A stretch of 64,000 bases of DNA from Candidatus Binatia bacterium (GTDB lineage: Bacteria > Vulcanimicrobiota > Vulcanimicrobiia > Vulcanimicrobiales > Vulcanimicrobiaceae): contig DATKMJ010000033.1 in the NCBI GenBank assembly GCA_035541935.1, forward strand, positions 46,880 through 110,879, read 5' to 3'. Numbering within the stretch: the stretch's first letter is position 1; each line of letters begins with the position of its first letter. Under the pieces are notes generated by a model that saw only the letters and a program-made list of their open reading frames with translations, ran no database searches and was not told the DNA's origin. This document shows, piece after piece, positions 1-9,362 of this stretch. Made by a program: the position numbers and the translations under genes.

Positions 1-1
1 G

Positions 2-172
2 CTTCCGATCGTCTTGGTGCTCATGCTCTTGCTCGTCAATAACCGCAAGCTCATGGGCCGCTACGTTAACGGGCCCGTAACGAACGTCATCGCATGGGCG
101 ACGATCGTTGTCGTCGCCGTGCTCACGGTCGTCTCGACCGCGCAGATCGTCTTCCCCTCGCTCGGGAGTTAG
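2..172 (+). CDS. Nramp-family divalent metal transporter, C-terminal end (partial)
   Basis: The window opens inside this gene; only the last 56 residues are visible. They form two hydrophobic segments separated by the basic loop NNRKLMGRYVNGPVTN, which matches the end of Nramp/MntH proton-coupled Mn2+/Fe2+ transporters (a helix, the 'N-x-x-x-MG-x-x-x-N' loop, then a last helix). The frame ends at TAG 170-172, overlapping the stop of the convergent mutS by four bases. The catalytic metal-binding helices (DPGN and MPH motifs) lie outside the window, so the substrate cannot be judged. The family call rests on the loop and the membrane pattern only. Confidence 0.6.
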   Translation, partial: LPIVLVLMLLLVNNRKLMGRYVNGPVTNVIAWATIVVVAVLTVVSTAQIVFPSLGS

Positions 173-2646
173 CCAAGAAACGAGAGTTGGCGCTCGGACG
201 AGCGCTTGGGCAACTTCTTTCGCAGCGGGATTCTCGCTTCGATGTCCGCGTGGCCGGAGAGCTCGTCGGCAATATCCTTCGCGCGCTCGACGACCGCTTC
301 CGGCAGTCCGGCCATGCGCGCGACCTCGATGCCGAACGAGCGCGACGAGCTTCCGGGCTGCACCCGATGCGAGAAGACCGGCGAGCCGTCGCGAGCGGTG
401 TTCTCCACTGCGGTGATGTGAAAGTTTGCGACGAGCTTCCAATGTTCTTTTAGCGCGCAGAGCTCGTGAAAGTGCGTCGCAAAGAGCACGAGCGGCGCTT
501 GCTCTTCGAGACCGAGCAAGAACTCGCATATTGCCTGCGCGATCGCCAGCCCGTCGAGCGTGCCGGTGCCGCGTCCGACTTCGTCTATCAGCAAGAGCGA
601 ACGCTGCGTGCTGCGGCGCAGGATATTCGCCGCCTCGGCCATCTCCATATAGAAGGTGGATTCTCCCGATGCAAGATCGTCGCCGGCGCCGATGCGCGTG
701 AAGATGCGGTCAATCACGCCGAGTTCCATCCGCTTCGCGGGAACGTACGAGCCGATCTGCGCCATGATCGCCAGGAGCCCGGCCTGCCGGAGGTAGGTGG
801 ACTTTCCGCCCATGTTCGGCCCCGTCAACAGCACGAACCGCTGCTCGCCGGCGTGGAGTTCGAGGTCGTTCGGCACGAACTTCGCGTGGAGAATCGCTTC
901 CATGACCGGATGTCGGCCGTCTTCGATCGAGACGATGCTCTCCTCGACGAAGGACGGGCGAACGTAGCCGCGCTCCGCCGCGCACTGCGCGAGCGCCGCG
1001 AGCGCGTCGAGCTCGGCGATCGCAGTGGCCGCCTGCGATAGGTCGTCGGCCTTCGCCGCGATTCGCTCGAGGAGCGCGTCGAAGAGATCGCGCTCGAGCC
1101 GCTCCTGCCGCGTCTGCGCGGTCGCGATCGCGATCTCGAGCTCTTTTAACTCGGGGGTAACGTATCGCTCGCCGGTGCTCAACGTTTGCTTGCGAAGATA
1201 CTCCGGGGGCACCGCGCCGGTGTAGCTCTTGCCGATCTCGATCGCATACCCCAACGGGCTTGCATACTTTACTTTGAGATTTTTGATGCCGGTCCGGTCG
1301 CGCTCGCGCCGCTCCAACTCGGAGATCTGCGACCGCGCGTCGGTCCGCAGGAGAATGCACTCGGCGAGATCCGGATCGGCCTCGGGCCGGATCGCTCCGC
1401 CGTCGACGATCTGCGCGGGCGGGTCGTCGACGAGCGTCGCTTGCAGATCGGCGAGCATCTCGTCGAAATCGCCGATGCGCTCGACGATTGCCCGGAGCGA
1501 CGCGGGCGCGGCCTGCCGCAGCGGCCGCAAGATCTCGAGCGTCCGCCGAAGCGAAGCCAGGTCGCGCGGCGTCGCGCGGCGATAGCGAGCCTTCTGCGCG
1601 ATCCGCTCGAGATCGAACGCGCCTTTGAGGATCTCGCGAATCGTTTCGCGGCGGGCGTGCTCGGCGATGAGCGCGGCGACGGCCTCCTGGCGGGCCGCGA
1701 TCGCGTCGCGATCGACGAGCGGTGCGACGATCCAGCGCGCCAGCATGCGGGATCCCATCGATGTGACGCAGAGGTCGAGCGTTGCAAGCAGCGTCGCGCG
1801 GGGATTCGCCCCCTGCGCGCGCGTCAACTCGAGGTTCTTCCGCGTGGCGGGATCGAGATCGACGAACTGCCGGCGGCGATAGAATTGCGGCTCGGCCGCG
1901 TCGCTCGCGCCGTTGGTGACGCCGGTTCGGCGCACGAACGCGCCGAGAGCCTCGAGCGCACGGTGCATCGCAAGCGATTCGTCGAGCGAGAAGCCGTCGA
2001 TGCCCGCGCGGCTGCGCGCGTCGACGACGCCGAGGCCGGGCGTTGCGAGACGCGCACCGAGGCCTTCAACCGCCGTCGCCAGCGTCGCGCGCACCTCGGC
2101 GGGAACGTCGGCGACGATCTCCGAGGGCCCGATCCGCGCCAGCTCCGCAAGCAGCTCGTCGTAGGCATCGTCGCCGCCGATCGCCGTCGCGGCGGCGTAA
2201 CTCGTCGAGACGTCCGCGTACGCCAGCGCGATCGTATCGTCCACCATCGCGACCGCGGCGAGATAGTTGTTCTGTTTGCTTTCGAGCAGCTGGTCTTCGA
2301 TCAACGTCCCGGGCGTGACGAGCCGGACGACCTCGCGCCGAACGAGGCGATTCGGCTGCGGGATCTCCAACTGCTCGGCGAGGGCCACGATGAACCGTTG
2401 CTGCACGAGCTTCGCGAGGTATCCGGAGAGCGCGTGGTGCGGAACGCCCGCCATCGCAACGCGCTTGCCCGCGCCGGCCTCCTTGCTCGTCAGCGCGATC
2501 TGCAAGGCGCGGGCCACAATCTCCGCGTCCTCGCCGTAGGCTTCGTAGAAATCGCCGACCCGCGAGAGCAGAACCGCTTCGGGGTGCTTCGCCTTCATCC
2601 CGAAGTACTGCTCGAGCATCGGCGAGAACTTGGCGCCGGCCGCCAT
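169..2646 (-). CDS. mutS: DNA mismatch repair protein MutS
   Basis: This 825-residue protein is full length for bacterial MutS, which recognises mispairs and small loops and recruits MutL. The N-terminal mismatch-binding domain carries GDFYE, with the Phe that stacks on the mispair and the Glu that contacts it (usual form F-Y-E). The C-terminal ABC-type ATPase has Walker A GPNMGGKSTYLRQ (about residue 611), the STFYMEM signature region, Walker B LLLIDEVGRGT and the THFHEL motif. The protein ends in QLSFLG, resembling the beta-clamp-binding QLxLF motif. It lies 12 bp after miaB on the same strand, a pairing seen in several phyla. No mutL is in the window. Confidence 0.98.
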   Translation of the reverse strand: MAAGAKFSPMLEQYFGMKAKHPEAVLLSRVGDFYEAYGEDAEIVARALQIALTSKEAGAGKRVAMAGVPHHALSGYLAKLVQQRFIVALAEQLEIPQPNRLVRREVVRLVTPGTLIEDQLLESKQNNYLAAVAMVDDTIALAYADVSTSYAAATAIGGDDAYDELLAELARIGPSEIVADVPAEVRATLATAVEGLGARLATPGLGVVDARSRAGIDGFSLDESLAMHRALEALGAFVRRTGVTNGASDAAEPQFYRRRQFVDLDPATRKNLELTRAQGANPRATLLATLDLCVTSMGSRMLARWIVAPLVDRDAIAARQEAVAALIAEHARRETIREILKGAFDLERIAQKARYRRATPRDLASLRRTLEILRPLRQAAPASLRAIVERIGDFDEMLADLQATLVDDPPAQIVDGGAIRPEADPDLAECILLRTDARSQISELERRERDRTGIKNLKVKYASPLGYAIEIGKSYTGAVPPEYLRKQTLSTGERYVTPELKELEIAIATAQTRQERLERDLFDALLERIAAKADDLSQAATAIAELDALAALAQCAAERGYVRPSFVEESIVSIEDGRHPVMEAILHAKFVPNDLELHAGEQRFVLLTGPNMGGKSTYLRQAGLLAIMAQIGSYVPAKRMELGVIDRIFTRIGAGDDLASGESTFYMEMAEAANILRRSTQRSLLLIDEVGRGTGTLDGLAIAQAICEFLLGLEEQAPLVLFATHFHELCALKEHWKLVANFHITAVENTARDGSPVFSHRVQPGSSSRSFGIEVARMAGLPEAVVERAKDIADELSGHADIEARIPLRKKLPKRSSERQLSFLG

Positions 2647-2658
2647 CTAGGCCGCCAC

Positions 2659-4089
2659 CTAGATGAGGCTGAGCACCGGGCGCGGCACCGGCGTGCCGGC
2701 CGCATCGAACCGCTGCGCGCGAGCGACAACCCTTCCGGCGCACCCCCAGACGTGCGCCGTCTCGACCGCGACGTCGAGCCACGGCGAGTCCGCATACGGA
2801 TGCGCCTCGTCAGCCCGCGCTTGCGGATAGTCCGGCGGCTTCGGCGCGACGATCGTCACGTTGTCGAGCGCCTTGGCGGTCAATCGCGCCGGGTCTTTCT
2901 TCGAATCGCCGGAGATCAGCGCGCGAACGGTCTGCCCCAGCTTCCGATCGTGATAGGCTCGGGTCGCCGCGTTGAGCGCGTTGACGAGCCGCGTGAAGCG
3001 GTCGTGGGCGACCTCGCGGCTTACCTGCTCCCAACGCGCCGCCGGGGTGCCGCGCCGTATCGAGTAGATAAAGGTAAAGGCGTTCGCGAAGACGCCGCTG
3101 CCCGCATAGGCGAGCGTCTGCTCGAAATCGGCCTCGCTCTCGCCGGGGAAGCCGACGATGAGGTCGGTCGTAATCGCCGCCTGCGGTATGCGCGCGCGAA
3201 TCGCCCGAACGACCTCGTCGAACTTCGCGAGGGTATATTTGCGGTTCATCCGCCGCAGGACGGCGTCGCTTCCGGATTGGAGCGGAAGGTGGATGCGCGG
3301 ATTGAGCTGCGGTATCGCCGCGAGATCGTCGAGGATCTTCTCGGTAAAATCCTTTGGGTGCGGCGAGATGAACGTCAAGCGTTCGAAATTCGGCAGCCGC
3401 GCAACGGTCGCGCAGAGGTCGCCGAAGTCCGCGCCCGTCGCGGGATCGCGCCATGCGTTGACGGTCTGTCCGACGAGGGTGATGTCGCGCGCGCCCGCCG
3501 CGATTCGCGACGACGCCTCGGCAACGATCGCGGTGGCCGGACGGTGATCGAAGCGGCCGCGCACCTGTGGAACGATGCAGAAGGTGCAGTAGTACGAGCA
3601 TCCCCGCTGGACGTTGACGAAGGCGCGCAGGTGCGAGAAGGGCCCGGCGATGCCGCCGGCCGTTCCGCCGAGCGCGAAGCGCAGCATGTCGTCGGTCGCA
3701 GCGTCGGACGTCGCCGCAACGTCGTTTCGGAACGTCGGCTTCCACGCCGCGAGCTGATCGCCGAGCCTCGCGAGCTCGCGCGTGCCGAAGATCGCGTCGA
3801 CATGAGGGGCGAGGCGCCGCATGCGATCGCGGTCCTGCTCGGCGAGGCAGCCGGTCACGACGAGGCGCCGGCGGCGGTCTCCGCCGGTGAGAGCCTTGAA
3901 GTGGTTCATCCGGCCGTAAGCGCGCCGTTCCGCGCTATCGCGAACGGTGCAGGTGTTGAGAACGAGGACGCTCGCTTCTTCCGCCGCCGAGGCGATCGTG
4001 TAGCCAGCCTCGGCCGCTCGCTCGACGATGTAACGAGAATCGGCCTCATTCATCTGACAGCCGAAGGTTTCGATGTAGACGCTGGGCAT
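2659..4089 (-). CDS. miaB: tRNA-2-methylthio-N6-isopentenyladenosine-37 synthase MiaB
   Basis: A radical-SAM methylthiotransferase of 476 residues that adds the 2-methylthio group to i6A37 in tRNAs reading UNN codons. Three cysteines of the N-terminal UPF0004 domain lie in TFGCQMNEADS, LNTCTVRDSA and VVTGCLAEQD. The radical-SAM 4Fe-4S motif is CSYYCTFC. The C-terminus is a TRAM-like beta-barrel. The frame stays open to 4146, but MPSVYIETFGCQMN at 4089 is the family start, and it leaves only 32 bp to the divergent der. MiaB is preferred over MtaB/RimO because of the FGCQMNEADS signature. It is probably cotranscribed with mutS. Confidence 0.96.
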   Translation of the reverse strand: MPSVYIETFGCQMNEADSRYIVERAAEAGYTIASAAEEASVLVLNTCTVRDSAERRAYGRMNHFKALTGGDRRRRLVVTGCLAEQDRDRMRRLAPHVDAIFGTRELARLGDQLAAWKPTFRNDVAATSDAATDDMLRFALGGTAGGIAGPFSHLRAFVNVQRGCSYYCTFCIVPQVRGRFDHRPATAIVAEASSRIAAGARDITLVGQTVNAWRDPATGADFGDLCATVARLPNFERLTFISPHPKDFTEKILDDLAAIPQLNPRIHLPLQSGSDAVLRRMNRKYTLAKFDEVVRAIRARIPQAAITTDLIVGFPGESEADFEQTLAYAGSGVFANAFTFIYSIRRGTPAARWEQVSREVAHDRFTRLVNALNAATRAYHDRKLGQTVRALISGDSKKDPARLTAKALDNVTIVAPKPPDYPQARADEAHPYADSPWLDVAVETAHVWGCAGRVVARAQRFDAAGTPVPRPVLSLI

Positions 4090-4121
4090 GCTCGGAGAAC
4101 GCAGTTCGCGAAGGGGCCGAG

Positions 4122-5480
4122 ATGCTCCACCCGGCGACGGTCGCAATCGTGGGTCGGCCGAACGTCGGCAAGAGTGCGCTCTTCAACCGTCTGATCGGCC
4201 GCCGGCTGGCGATCGTCGAGGACAGCCCCGGCGTCACGCGCGATCGGCTCTACGCCCTGTGCGAGTGGCGCGCCCGCGAATTTAGCCTCGTGGACACCGC
4301 CGGCATCGATCCCGGGGCCGACGTCGCGCACGGCGCGGAGCTCGCCGAGGCAACGCGCCGCCAGGCGGAAGCGGCCGCCGACGAAGCCGACCTCATCATG
4401 ATGGTCGTGGACGCGCAAACGGGACTGCATCCCCTCGACGACGACGTCGCGCGCATCCTCCGCCGCAAGCAGAAACCGATCGTGCTCGTCGCCAACAAGG
4501 CCGAGGCTGCCGATGCCGCCGCCGCGGTTCACGCCGAGTTCGGGCGACTGGGTTTCGGCGAGCCGATCGCCGTTTCGGCGATCCACGGCGAAGGCACCGG
4601 CGACTTACTCGACCGCATCGTGGAGCGATTGCCGCCGCAGCCCGCCGAAGCGTTCGACGCGGCAGAGCTCGCGCTCGCCGTAATCGGACGCCCGAACGTC
4701 GGCAAGAGCTCGCTGGTCAACTCGCTGCTCGGCGAAGAACGGTCGCTCGTTTCGCAGATTCCGGGAACGACTCGCGACGCGGTCGACGGCATCTTCGACT
4801 GGCACGACCGCGCGTACCGTCTCGTCGATACGGCCGGCTTTCGAAAGAAGCCCGAGGCGCACGGCGCGATCGAGTACTACGCCGCGCTCCGCTCGCTCGC
4901 AGCGATCGCGCGCTGCGACATCGCGCTGCTCGTCTTCGATGCGATGAGCGGCATCATGGCGCAGGATCGCCGTCTCGCGGGGATCGCGATCGAAGAACGC
5001 AAGGGGCTCATCGTCGTCGGAAACAAGTGGGATCTCGTGCGCGAGCAGGGCGGCGACTTCAGCCAAGGCGAGCTTTCCAACGTCATACGCGAGCAGTTGC
5101 CGTTTGCAACGTTCGCGCCGATCACGTTTCTCTCGGCGAAGACGCAGCGCCGGCTCGGCAGCCTGATGCCGCTCGTCGCACGCGTAGCCGAGAATCTCGA
5201 TCGCCGCATTCCGACGCCGGAGCTCAACACGCTGATCCGCCGCGCGGTCCTCGCGCATCCGCCGCAAGTGACCGGCGGGAGGGTCTTCCGGATCTACTAC
5301 GCATCGCAACCGGCAACGCACCCGCCGCTCTTCCTCTTCCACTGCAACGACCCCGAGCTTGTGCAGTCGCACTACAAGCGCTTTCTAGAGAACACGATCC
5401 GCCGTCACGCCGATTTCGAAGGCGTCCCGCTCTCCCTCGAGTTTCGCGCGCGGCGCGAACGCGACGAGGAGCCGGCATGA
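4122..5480 (+). CDS. der: Ribosome biogenesis GTPase Der (EngA)
   Basis: A 452-residue tandem GTPase needed for late 50S assembly. The first G domain begins directly with GRPNVGKSALFN and has DTAG and NKAE. The second has GRPNVGKSSLVN, DTAGF and NKWD. A C-terminal KH-like domain carries the usual LNTLIRRAV segment and a short charged tail. Both G1 motifs are intact, so the protein should be active. The gene is divergent from miaB, and its stop overlaps the plsY start as ATGA, implying translational coupling. Confidence 0.98.
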   Translation: MLHPATVAIVGRPNVGKSALFNRLIGRRLAIVEDSPGVTRDRLYALCEWRAREFSLVDTAGIDPGADVAHGAELAEATRRQAEAAADEADLIMMVVDAQTGLHPLDDDVARILRRKQKPIVLVANKAEAADAAAAVHAEFGRLGFGEPIAVSAIHGEGTGDLLDRIVERLPPQPAEAFDAAELALAVIGRPNVGKSSLVNSLLGEERSLVSQIPGTTRDAVDGIFDWHDRAYRLVDTAGFRKKPEAHGAIEYYAALRSLAAIARCDIALLVFDAMSGIMAQDRRLAGIAIEERKGLIVVGNKWDLVREQGGDFSQGELSNVIREQLPFATFAPITFLSAKTQRRLGSLMPLVARVAENLDRRIPTPELNTLIRRAVLAHPPQVTGGRVFRIYYASQPATHPPLFLFHCNDPELVQSHYKRFLENTIRRHADFEGVPLSLEFRARRERDEEPA

Positions 5481-6085
5481 GCGATACCGGTCTCTCGATC
5501 GCCGCCTTCCTTTGCGCGCTCCTGATCGGCTCGATTCCGTTCGGATATATCGTCGGCCGGCTCTTCTATGGCGTGGACATCCGCCGTGCGGGCTCCGGGA
5601 ACATCGGCGCGATGAACGCGCTACGCACGCTCGGACGCGCCGGTGCGGCGCTCGTGTTGCTGCTCGACGCGCTCAAAGGCTTCGTGCCGACGATGTTCGC
5701 GCTCGTCTTATTCAATGGTACGCTCGCGTCGCTGACGGCGGCGGGCGCGGTGCTCGGCCACTGCTTCTCTCCGTGGCTCCGCTTTCGCGGCGGCAAAGGC
5801 GTCGCAACATCGTTCGGAGCAATCTTCGCGCTCTGCTGGCCGGCGGGACTCGTTGCCGTCGGCGGATGGTGTCTCGGCGCGGCGCTGACCGGATACTCCT
5901 CGGTCGGCTCGATCCTCGGCAGCGTCCTCGCGCCAATCGCGATTTGGTCGTTCGGCGCCGGGGTGCCCGAGACGGCGTACGGCGTCTTTGCCGCGCTGCT
6001 GATCCTTTTCACGCATCGCGAGAACGTTCGTCGCCTGCGCGAGGGAACCGAAAGCTCGATCCGAGCCGCCAAGCCACTCCCTTGA
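5477..6085 (+). CDS. plsY: Glycerol-3-phosphate acyltransferase PlsY
   Basis: A 202-residue inner-membrane enzyme that transfers an acyl group from acyl-phosphate to glycerol-3-phosphate, the first committed step of phospholipid synthesis. Family landmarks are visible: IGSIPFGYIVGR near the start, the SGNIGAMNALRTLG loop (usual S-G-N-x-G-x-T/M-N), LGHCFSPWLRFRGGKGVATS in the middle, and a THRENVRRL ending. Five to six membrane helices are evident. It starts at ATG 5477, overlapping the stop of der. Its partner PlsX is not in the window. Confidence 0.95.
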   Translation: MSDTGLSIAAFLCALLIGSIPFGYIVGRLFYGVDIRRAGSGNIGAMNALRTLGRAGAALVLLLDALKGFVPTMFALVLFNGTLASLTAAGAVLGHCFSPWLRFRGGKGVATSFGAIFALCWPAGLVAVGGWCLGAALTGYSSVGSILGSVLAPIAIWSFGAGVPETAYGVFAALLILFTHRENVRRLREGTESSIRAAKPLP

Positions 6086-6140
6086 CTTCGGGACGGCCGA
6101 CCAGGGCTTGCTCCATCGCGGCCCGTACTGTCTGGGACGC

Positions 6141-6701
6141 ATGATATCGTCAAACGATCTCCGTAACGGCGTGACCATCGTCGTGGATGGCCAGCTCTGG
6201 ACGGTCATCGAGTTCCTCCACGTGAAGCCCGGGAAGGGTTCGGCCTTCGTCCGCACGCGCTTGAAGAACGTCAAGAGCGGCACGACGCTCGAGCGCACGT
6301 TCCGCGCGGGTGAGAAGCTCGAGCGCGCAGTCGTCGACAACCGCCAGATGCAGATGCTCTACAACGATGCCGACGGCTACCACTTCATGGACCAGCAGAC
6401 GTTCGAGAACGTCACGCTGCAGCGCGACATCATCGGAGATCCGGCGGATTTCCTGAAGGACGGGATGGTCGTAGACGTCCAGTTCCACGATGGAACGGCG
6501 ATCGGCGTGGACCTGCCCGCACACGTGGAACTGCTGATCGTCGAGACCGATCCCGGGTTCCGCGGCGACACCGCGACGAACACGACGAAGCCGGCGAAGC
6601 TCGAGACCGGCGCGACCGTCAACGTGCCGCTCTTCGTCGAGACCGGCAACGTCATTCGCATAGACACGCGCGACCGCCGCTACATCGGCCGCGCCAACTA
6701 A
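6141..6701 (+). CDS. efp: Translation elongation factor P
   Basis: A 186-residue EF-P with three beta-barrel domains; it rescues ribosomes stalled at polyproline. The domain-I tip loop is KPGKGSAF with Lys32 at the apex, where EpmA-type lysylation or 5-aminopentanol modification occurs. No modification enzyme gene is adjacent. ATG 6141 gives the family start MISSNDLRNG; an upstream in-frame start at 6108 would add eleven residues not usual in the family. EF-P fits the locus: proline-rich proteins such as the stalk/barrel linker at 34.7 kb and the PHP tail at 59 kb would need it. Confidence 0.97.
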   Translation: MISSNDLRNGVTIVVDGQLWTVIEFLHVKPGKGSAFVRTRLKNVKSGTTLERTFRAGEKLERAVVDNRQMQMLYNDADGYHFMDQQTFENVTLQRDIIGDPADFLKDGMVVDVQFHDGTAIGVDLPAHVELLIVETDPGFRGDTATNTTKPAKLETGATVNVPLFVETGNVIRIDTRDRRYIGRAN

Positions 6702-6716
6702 AGCGCGCGGCGCCGA

Positions 6717-7487
6717 GTGCGCTTAGCACTGGAGCTTTTCTCGGCCGCCTTCTTCGCGAGCGTCTTCGGCTCGATGGTAGGCCTCGGCGGCGGGTTCGTC
6801 CTCGTTCCGATCCTCCGGCTCTTCTTAGGCTTCTCGCCGGCGTACGCCGCGGGAACCTCGCTCGTCCTCATCGTCGCCAACAGCGCGAGCGGCGCGGTCA
6901 CGTATCTGCTGCAGAAGCGCGTCCATCTCAAGATCGGTCTGCTCATTGCGGCGGGCGGTCTGCCGGGCAGCATACTCGGCGCGATCGCCTCCGTTCACAT
7001 TTCGGCGCGGCTCTTCGATACGGTCCTCGCCGCGATACTCGTCGTCGTCGCGATCGACATGGCGTGGAACGCCGAACGGCGGCTGGCGGGGCGCGTCGAG
7101 CACGAGCGCATCGAGTCGCTCAAGGGCATGTCGTATCGCGCCGCGTTCGCGCTCGGGTTCGTCGTCGGGATCTTCTCGAGTCTCTTTGGGCTCGGCGGCG
7201 GCATCGTGCTCGTCCCGACGTTCCTTTACTTCTCCGAGTTGCCGGCGCACGCGATCAGCGCGACGTCGCACTTCGCCATCCTGCTCACCTCGCCGGTAGG
7301 GCTCGCCGTCCACATCTTCCAGCGCGATATCGTCGGGCGCGACGTCGTGCCACTCGTCGCGGGCGGCCTGCTCGGCGGGCCGGTTGGAGCGCGGCTCTCG
7401 CTGCGCCTAAAATCCCCGCAGCTCCTCATCATCGTCGCCATCGCGCTCGTCACCGCGGCGGTGACGCTCGTCTGGCGCCAGCTCTAG
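6717..7487 (+). CDS. TauE/SafE-family membrane permease
   Basis: A 256-residue protein with about eight membrane helices in two similar halves. Each half starts with the family's glycine-rich motif: FGSMVGLGGGFVLVP near residue 17 and FSSLFGLGGGIVLVP near residue 154. TauE/SafE (DUF81) proteins export sulfite, sulfoacetate or related organic anions; the substrate here cannot be told. A GTG start lies 16 bp after efp, so it may be read through from that gene. Neighbours give no sulfur-metabolism context. Confidence 0.88.
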   Translation: MRLALELFSAAFFASVFGSMVGLGGGFVLVPILRLFLGFSPAYAAGTSLVLIVANSASGAVTYLLQKRVHLKIGLLIAAGGLPGSILGAIASVHISARLFDTVLAAILVVVAIDMAWNAERRLAGRVEHERIESLKGMSYRAAFALGFVVGIFSSLFGLGGGIVLVPTFLYFSELPAHAISATSHFAILLTSPVGLAVHIFQRDIVGRDVVPLVAGGLLGGPVGARLSLRLKSPQLLIIVAIALVTAAVTLVWRQL

Positions 7488-7503
7488 ATTTCGAAAACGC
7501 TCT

Positions 7504-7851
7504 CTACGTCGCCGGGAGCTGGCGCAGACCGACGGGCGTTCCCTCGGGATTCTTGACGATCGCGATCAACAAGCCGTAACCGACGTCGGTGACGTCCTGA
7601 ACGAGTTCCGCGCCGGCTGCGGTAAGACTCGCCAGCGAGGCTTTGATGTCGGGGATGTCCACGTAAGCAAGCGCGGCCGGCGGACCGCCGTCGCCTCGCT
7701 TCGGAACGAGGCCGATCTCGAAATCCCCGGCTTTGAAGCCGACGTACGGTTTGCCCTCGACGTACGGCTCGGTACCGAGCAACGTCGTGAAGAACGCTTT
7801 CGCCTTCGGCACGTCCGCGACGGAGTAGACGATGAGACGAACTGTATTCAT
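7504..7851 (-). CDS. VOC (glyoxalase/bleomycin-resistance fold) protein
   Basis: A 115-residue single-domain VOC protein. It opens with MNTVRLIVYSVADVPKAKAFF, the beta-alpha start typical of the fold, and has YVDIPDIKASL in the middle and KNPEGTPVGLRQ at the end, where a metal ligand often sits in VOC enzymes. The N-terminal metal His is not in its usual place (the start reads RLIVYSV), so it may be a binding protein rather than a glyoxalase. Convergent with the TauE/SafE gene. No specific substrate can be named. Confidence 0.85.
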   Translation of the reverse strand: MNTVRLIVYSVADVPKAKAFFTTLLGTEPYVEGKPYVGFKAGDFEIGLVPKRGDGGPPAALAYVDIPDIKASLASLTAAGAELVQDVTDVGYGLLIAIVKNPEGTPVGLRQLPAT

Positions 7852-8093
7852 TGCGTGCTCCTGCTCCCAGATGGTTGCCGCTTCCTGTCCGCCGCAGCCG
7901 CAGCGCGTGCCGCCTTGACCGGAACAAACCGGCCCGGCGAAACTACCCCAGACGTTCGGTGTGGCGCAAGTGGTCGGCGCCGGTATGCCGCCTGCAGCGC
8001 AACCCTTTTTAGTCCTGCGGGGTAGAGGGGCTTGTAAGCGCCATTTTTCGAGTGGTCGATGAGTAGCGCACCCACCGAAAGATAGGTATCGCC

Positions 8094-9284
8094 ATCCCCA
8101 TATTTCCAGAGCTTCCCCTGGATGCCGCCATACGTCGCGGCATCGAAGACCTCCACTATGTAGAGCCCACGCCCATCCAGCGCAACGCTATTCCCGTTGC
8201 CCTTGCCGGCCGCGACGTCTTTGCGAGCGCTCCAACCGGCAGCGGCAAAACCGCGGCCTTTGGCATTCCGCTGCTCCAGAACTTGCTCGAGCGGCGCGCC
8301 CACCGCCGTGCCGCGCTGGTCTTGACCCCGACTCGCGAGCTCGCGCAGCAAATTGCCGAGCATCTTCGGCAGTTGGCAAAACACACCAACCTACGCGTCA
8401 CGCCGATTTACGGAGGCGTGGCAATGAGACCGCAGATCAATGCCATGCGCCGCGGCACCGACGTCGTCGTCGCAACGCCCGGACGGCTCATCGATTTAAT
8501 GCAGCAGGGCGAAGCTTCTCTCGGCAACGTCGAGATCTTCGTGCTCGACGAAGCGGACCGTATGCTCGATATGGGGTTCTTACCGGCCGTAAAACGCATC
8601 GTCGCTAAACTCCCGGCCGACCGCCAAACGCTTTGTTTCTCGGCAACGCTCGCCGGCGCGGTGCTCGCGCTTGCGCGCGAGTTTCTCCGCGATCCCGTGC
8701 GCATCAACTTAGCGCCCCCGACGCCGGTAGAAACCGTAACCCAGTGGGTGTACGAAGTGGAGCCGCACAAGAAAACCGATCTCCTCGTGGACCTGCTCAA
8801 AGATGGACGCGTCTTCAATGCGCTCGTCTTTACGCGGACCAAGTCGCGGGCCGAGCGCGTTACCAGTGCCTTGGTGCGAAATCGCGTCGATGTCGAACGC
8901 ATCCACGGCGATCGTTCGCAGGCGCAGCGCTCGCGCGCTCTCGAGGCATTTAAGAAAGGACGCTATCGGGTCTTAGTCGCCACCGACGTCGCCGCGCGGG
9001 GCATCGACATCAACGATCTCGGGCACGTCATAAATTACGACGTTCCGGCGGAACCCGCCGATTACATACACCGTATCGGGCGCACGGCGCGCGCGCAAAA
9101 AGCCGGCGACGCAATTACGTTCGTTTCGCGCGACGAGGCCGGCTCGTTCGCACGCATCGAAGGCGCGATCGGCGCGCCCCTCAAGCGCAGCGAGCACGCC
9201 TTCATGGAACAGGGATCTGGTCGCGCGTCTACGGTCGAGCCGCAGGTGCGCCGCCGATCGTTTCAGCGCCGCCGCCGCCGCTGA
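8094..9284 (+). CDS. DEAD-box RNA helicase (RhlE-like), apparent ATC start
   Basis: An ATP-dependent RNA helicase. The first conventional start codon in frame is TTG 8283, but it lies after the ATP-binding motif. The same frame is open without a stop from 8067 and encodes FPELPLDAAIRRGIEDL, the Q motif VEPTPIQ and motif I APTGSGKTAAF upstream of 8283. Later motifs are PTRELAQQ (Ia), DEAD (II), SAT (III), VATDVAARGIDI (V) and HRIGRTAR (VI), followed by a short Arg-rich tail. The most sensible start is ATC 8094, seven bases after an AGG-containing Shine-Dalgarno-like stretch, giving about 396 residues. The stop at 8064-8066 excludes a longer protein. A sequencing error (ATG read as ATC, or an indel) is the alternative. 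Confidence 0.85.
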   Translation: MPIFPELPLDAAIRRGIEDLHYVEPTPIQRNAIPVALAGRDVFASAPTGSGKTAAFGIPLLQNLLERRAHRRAALVLTPTRELAQQIAEHLRQLAKHTNLRVTPIYGGVAMRPQINAMRRGTDVVVATPGRLIDLMQQGEASLGNVEIFVLDEADRMLDMGFLPAVKRIVAKLPADRQTLCFSATLAGAVLALAREFLRDPVRINLAPPTPVETVTQWVYEVEPHKKTDLLVDLLKDGRVFNALVFTRTKSRAERVTSALVRNRVDVERIHGDRSQAQRSRALEAFKKGRYRVLVATDVAARGIDINDLGHVINYDVPAEPADYIHRIGRTARAQKAGDAITFVSRDEAGSFARIEGAIGAPLKRSEHAFMEQGSGRASTVEPQVRRRSFQRRRRR

Positions 9285-9362
9285 AACTCGATCCGACAAA
9301 CCCCGAGAATGCGCACCGGCAGGTACGTCGCGGAGGAGCGGTCGACGACATCGAGCGTCAGG

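Noticed and set aside
1186..4194. Plus-strand open frame of about 1000 codons antisense to mutS and miaB
   Set aside because: Arg/Asp-rich composition with no family likeness. It mirrors the codon bias of the genuine genes on the other strand, which have complete catalytic motifs.
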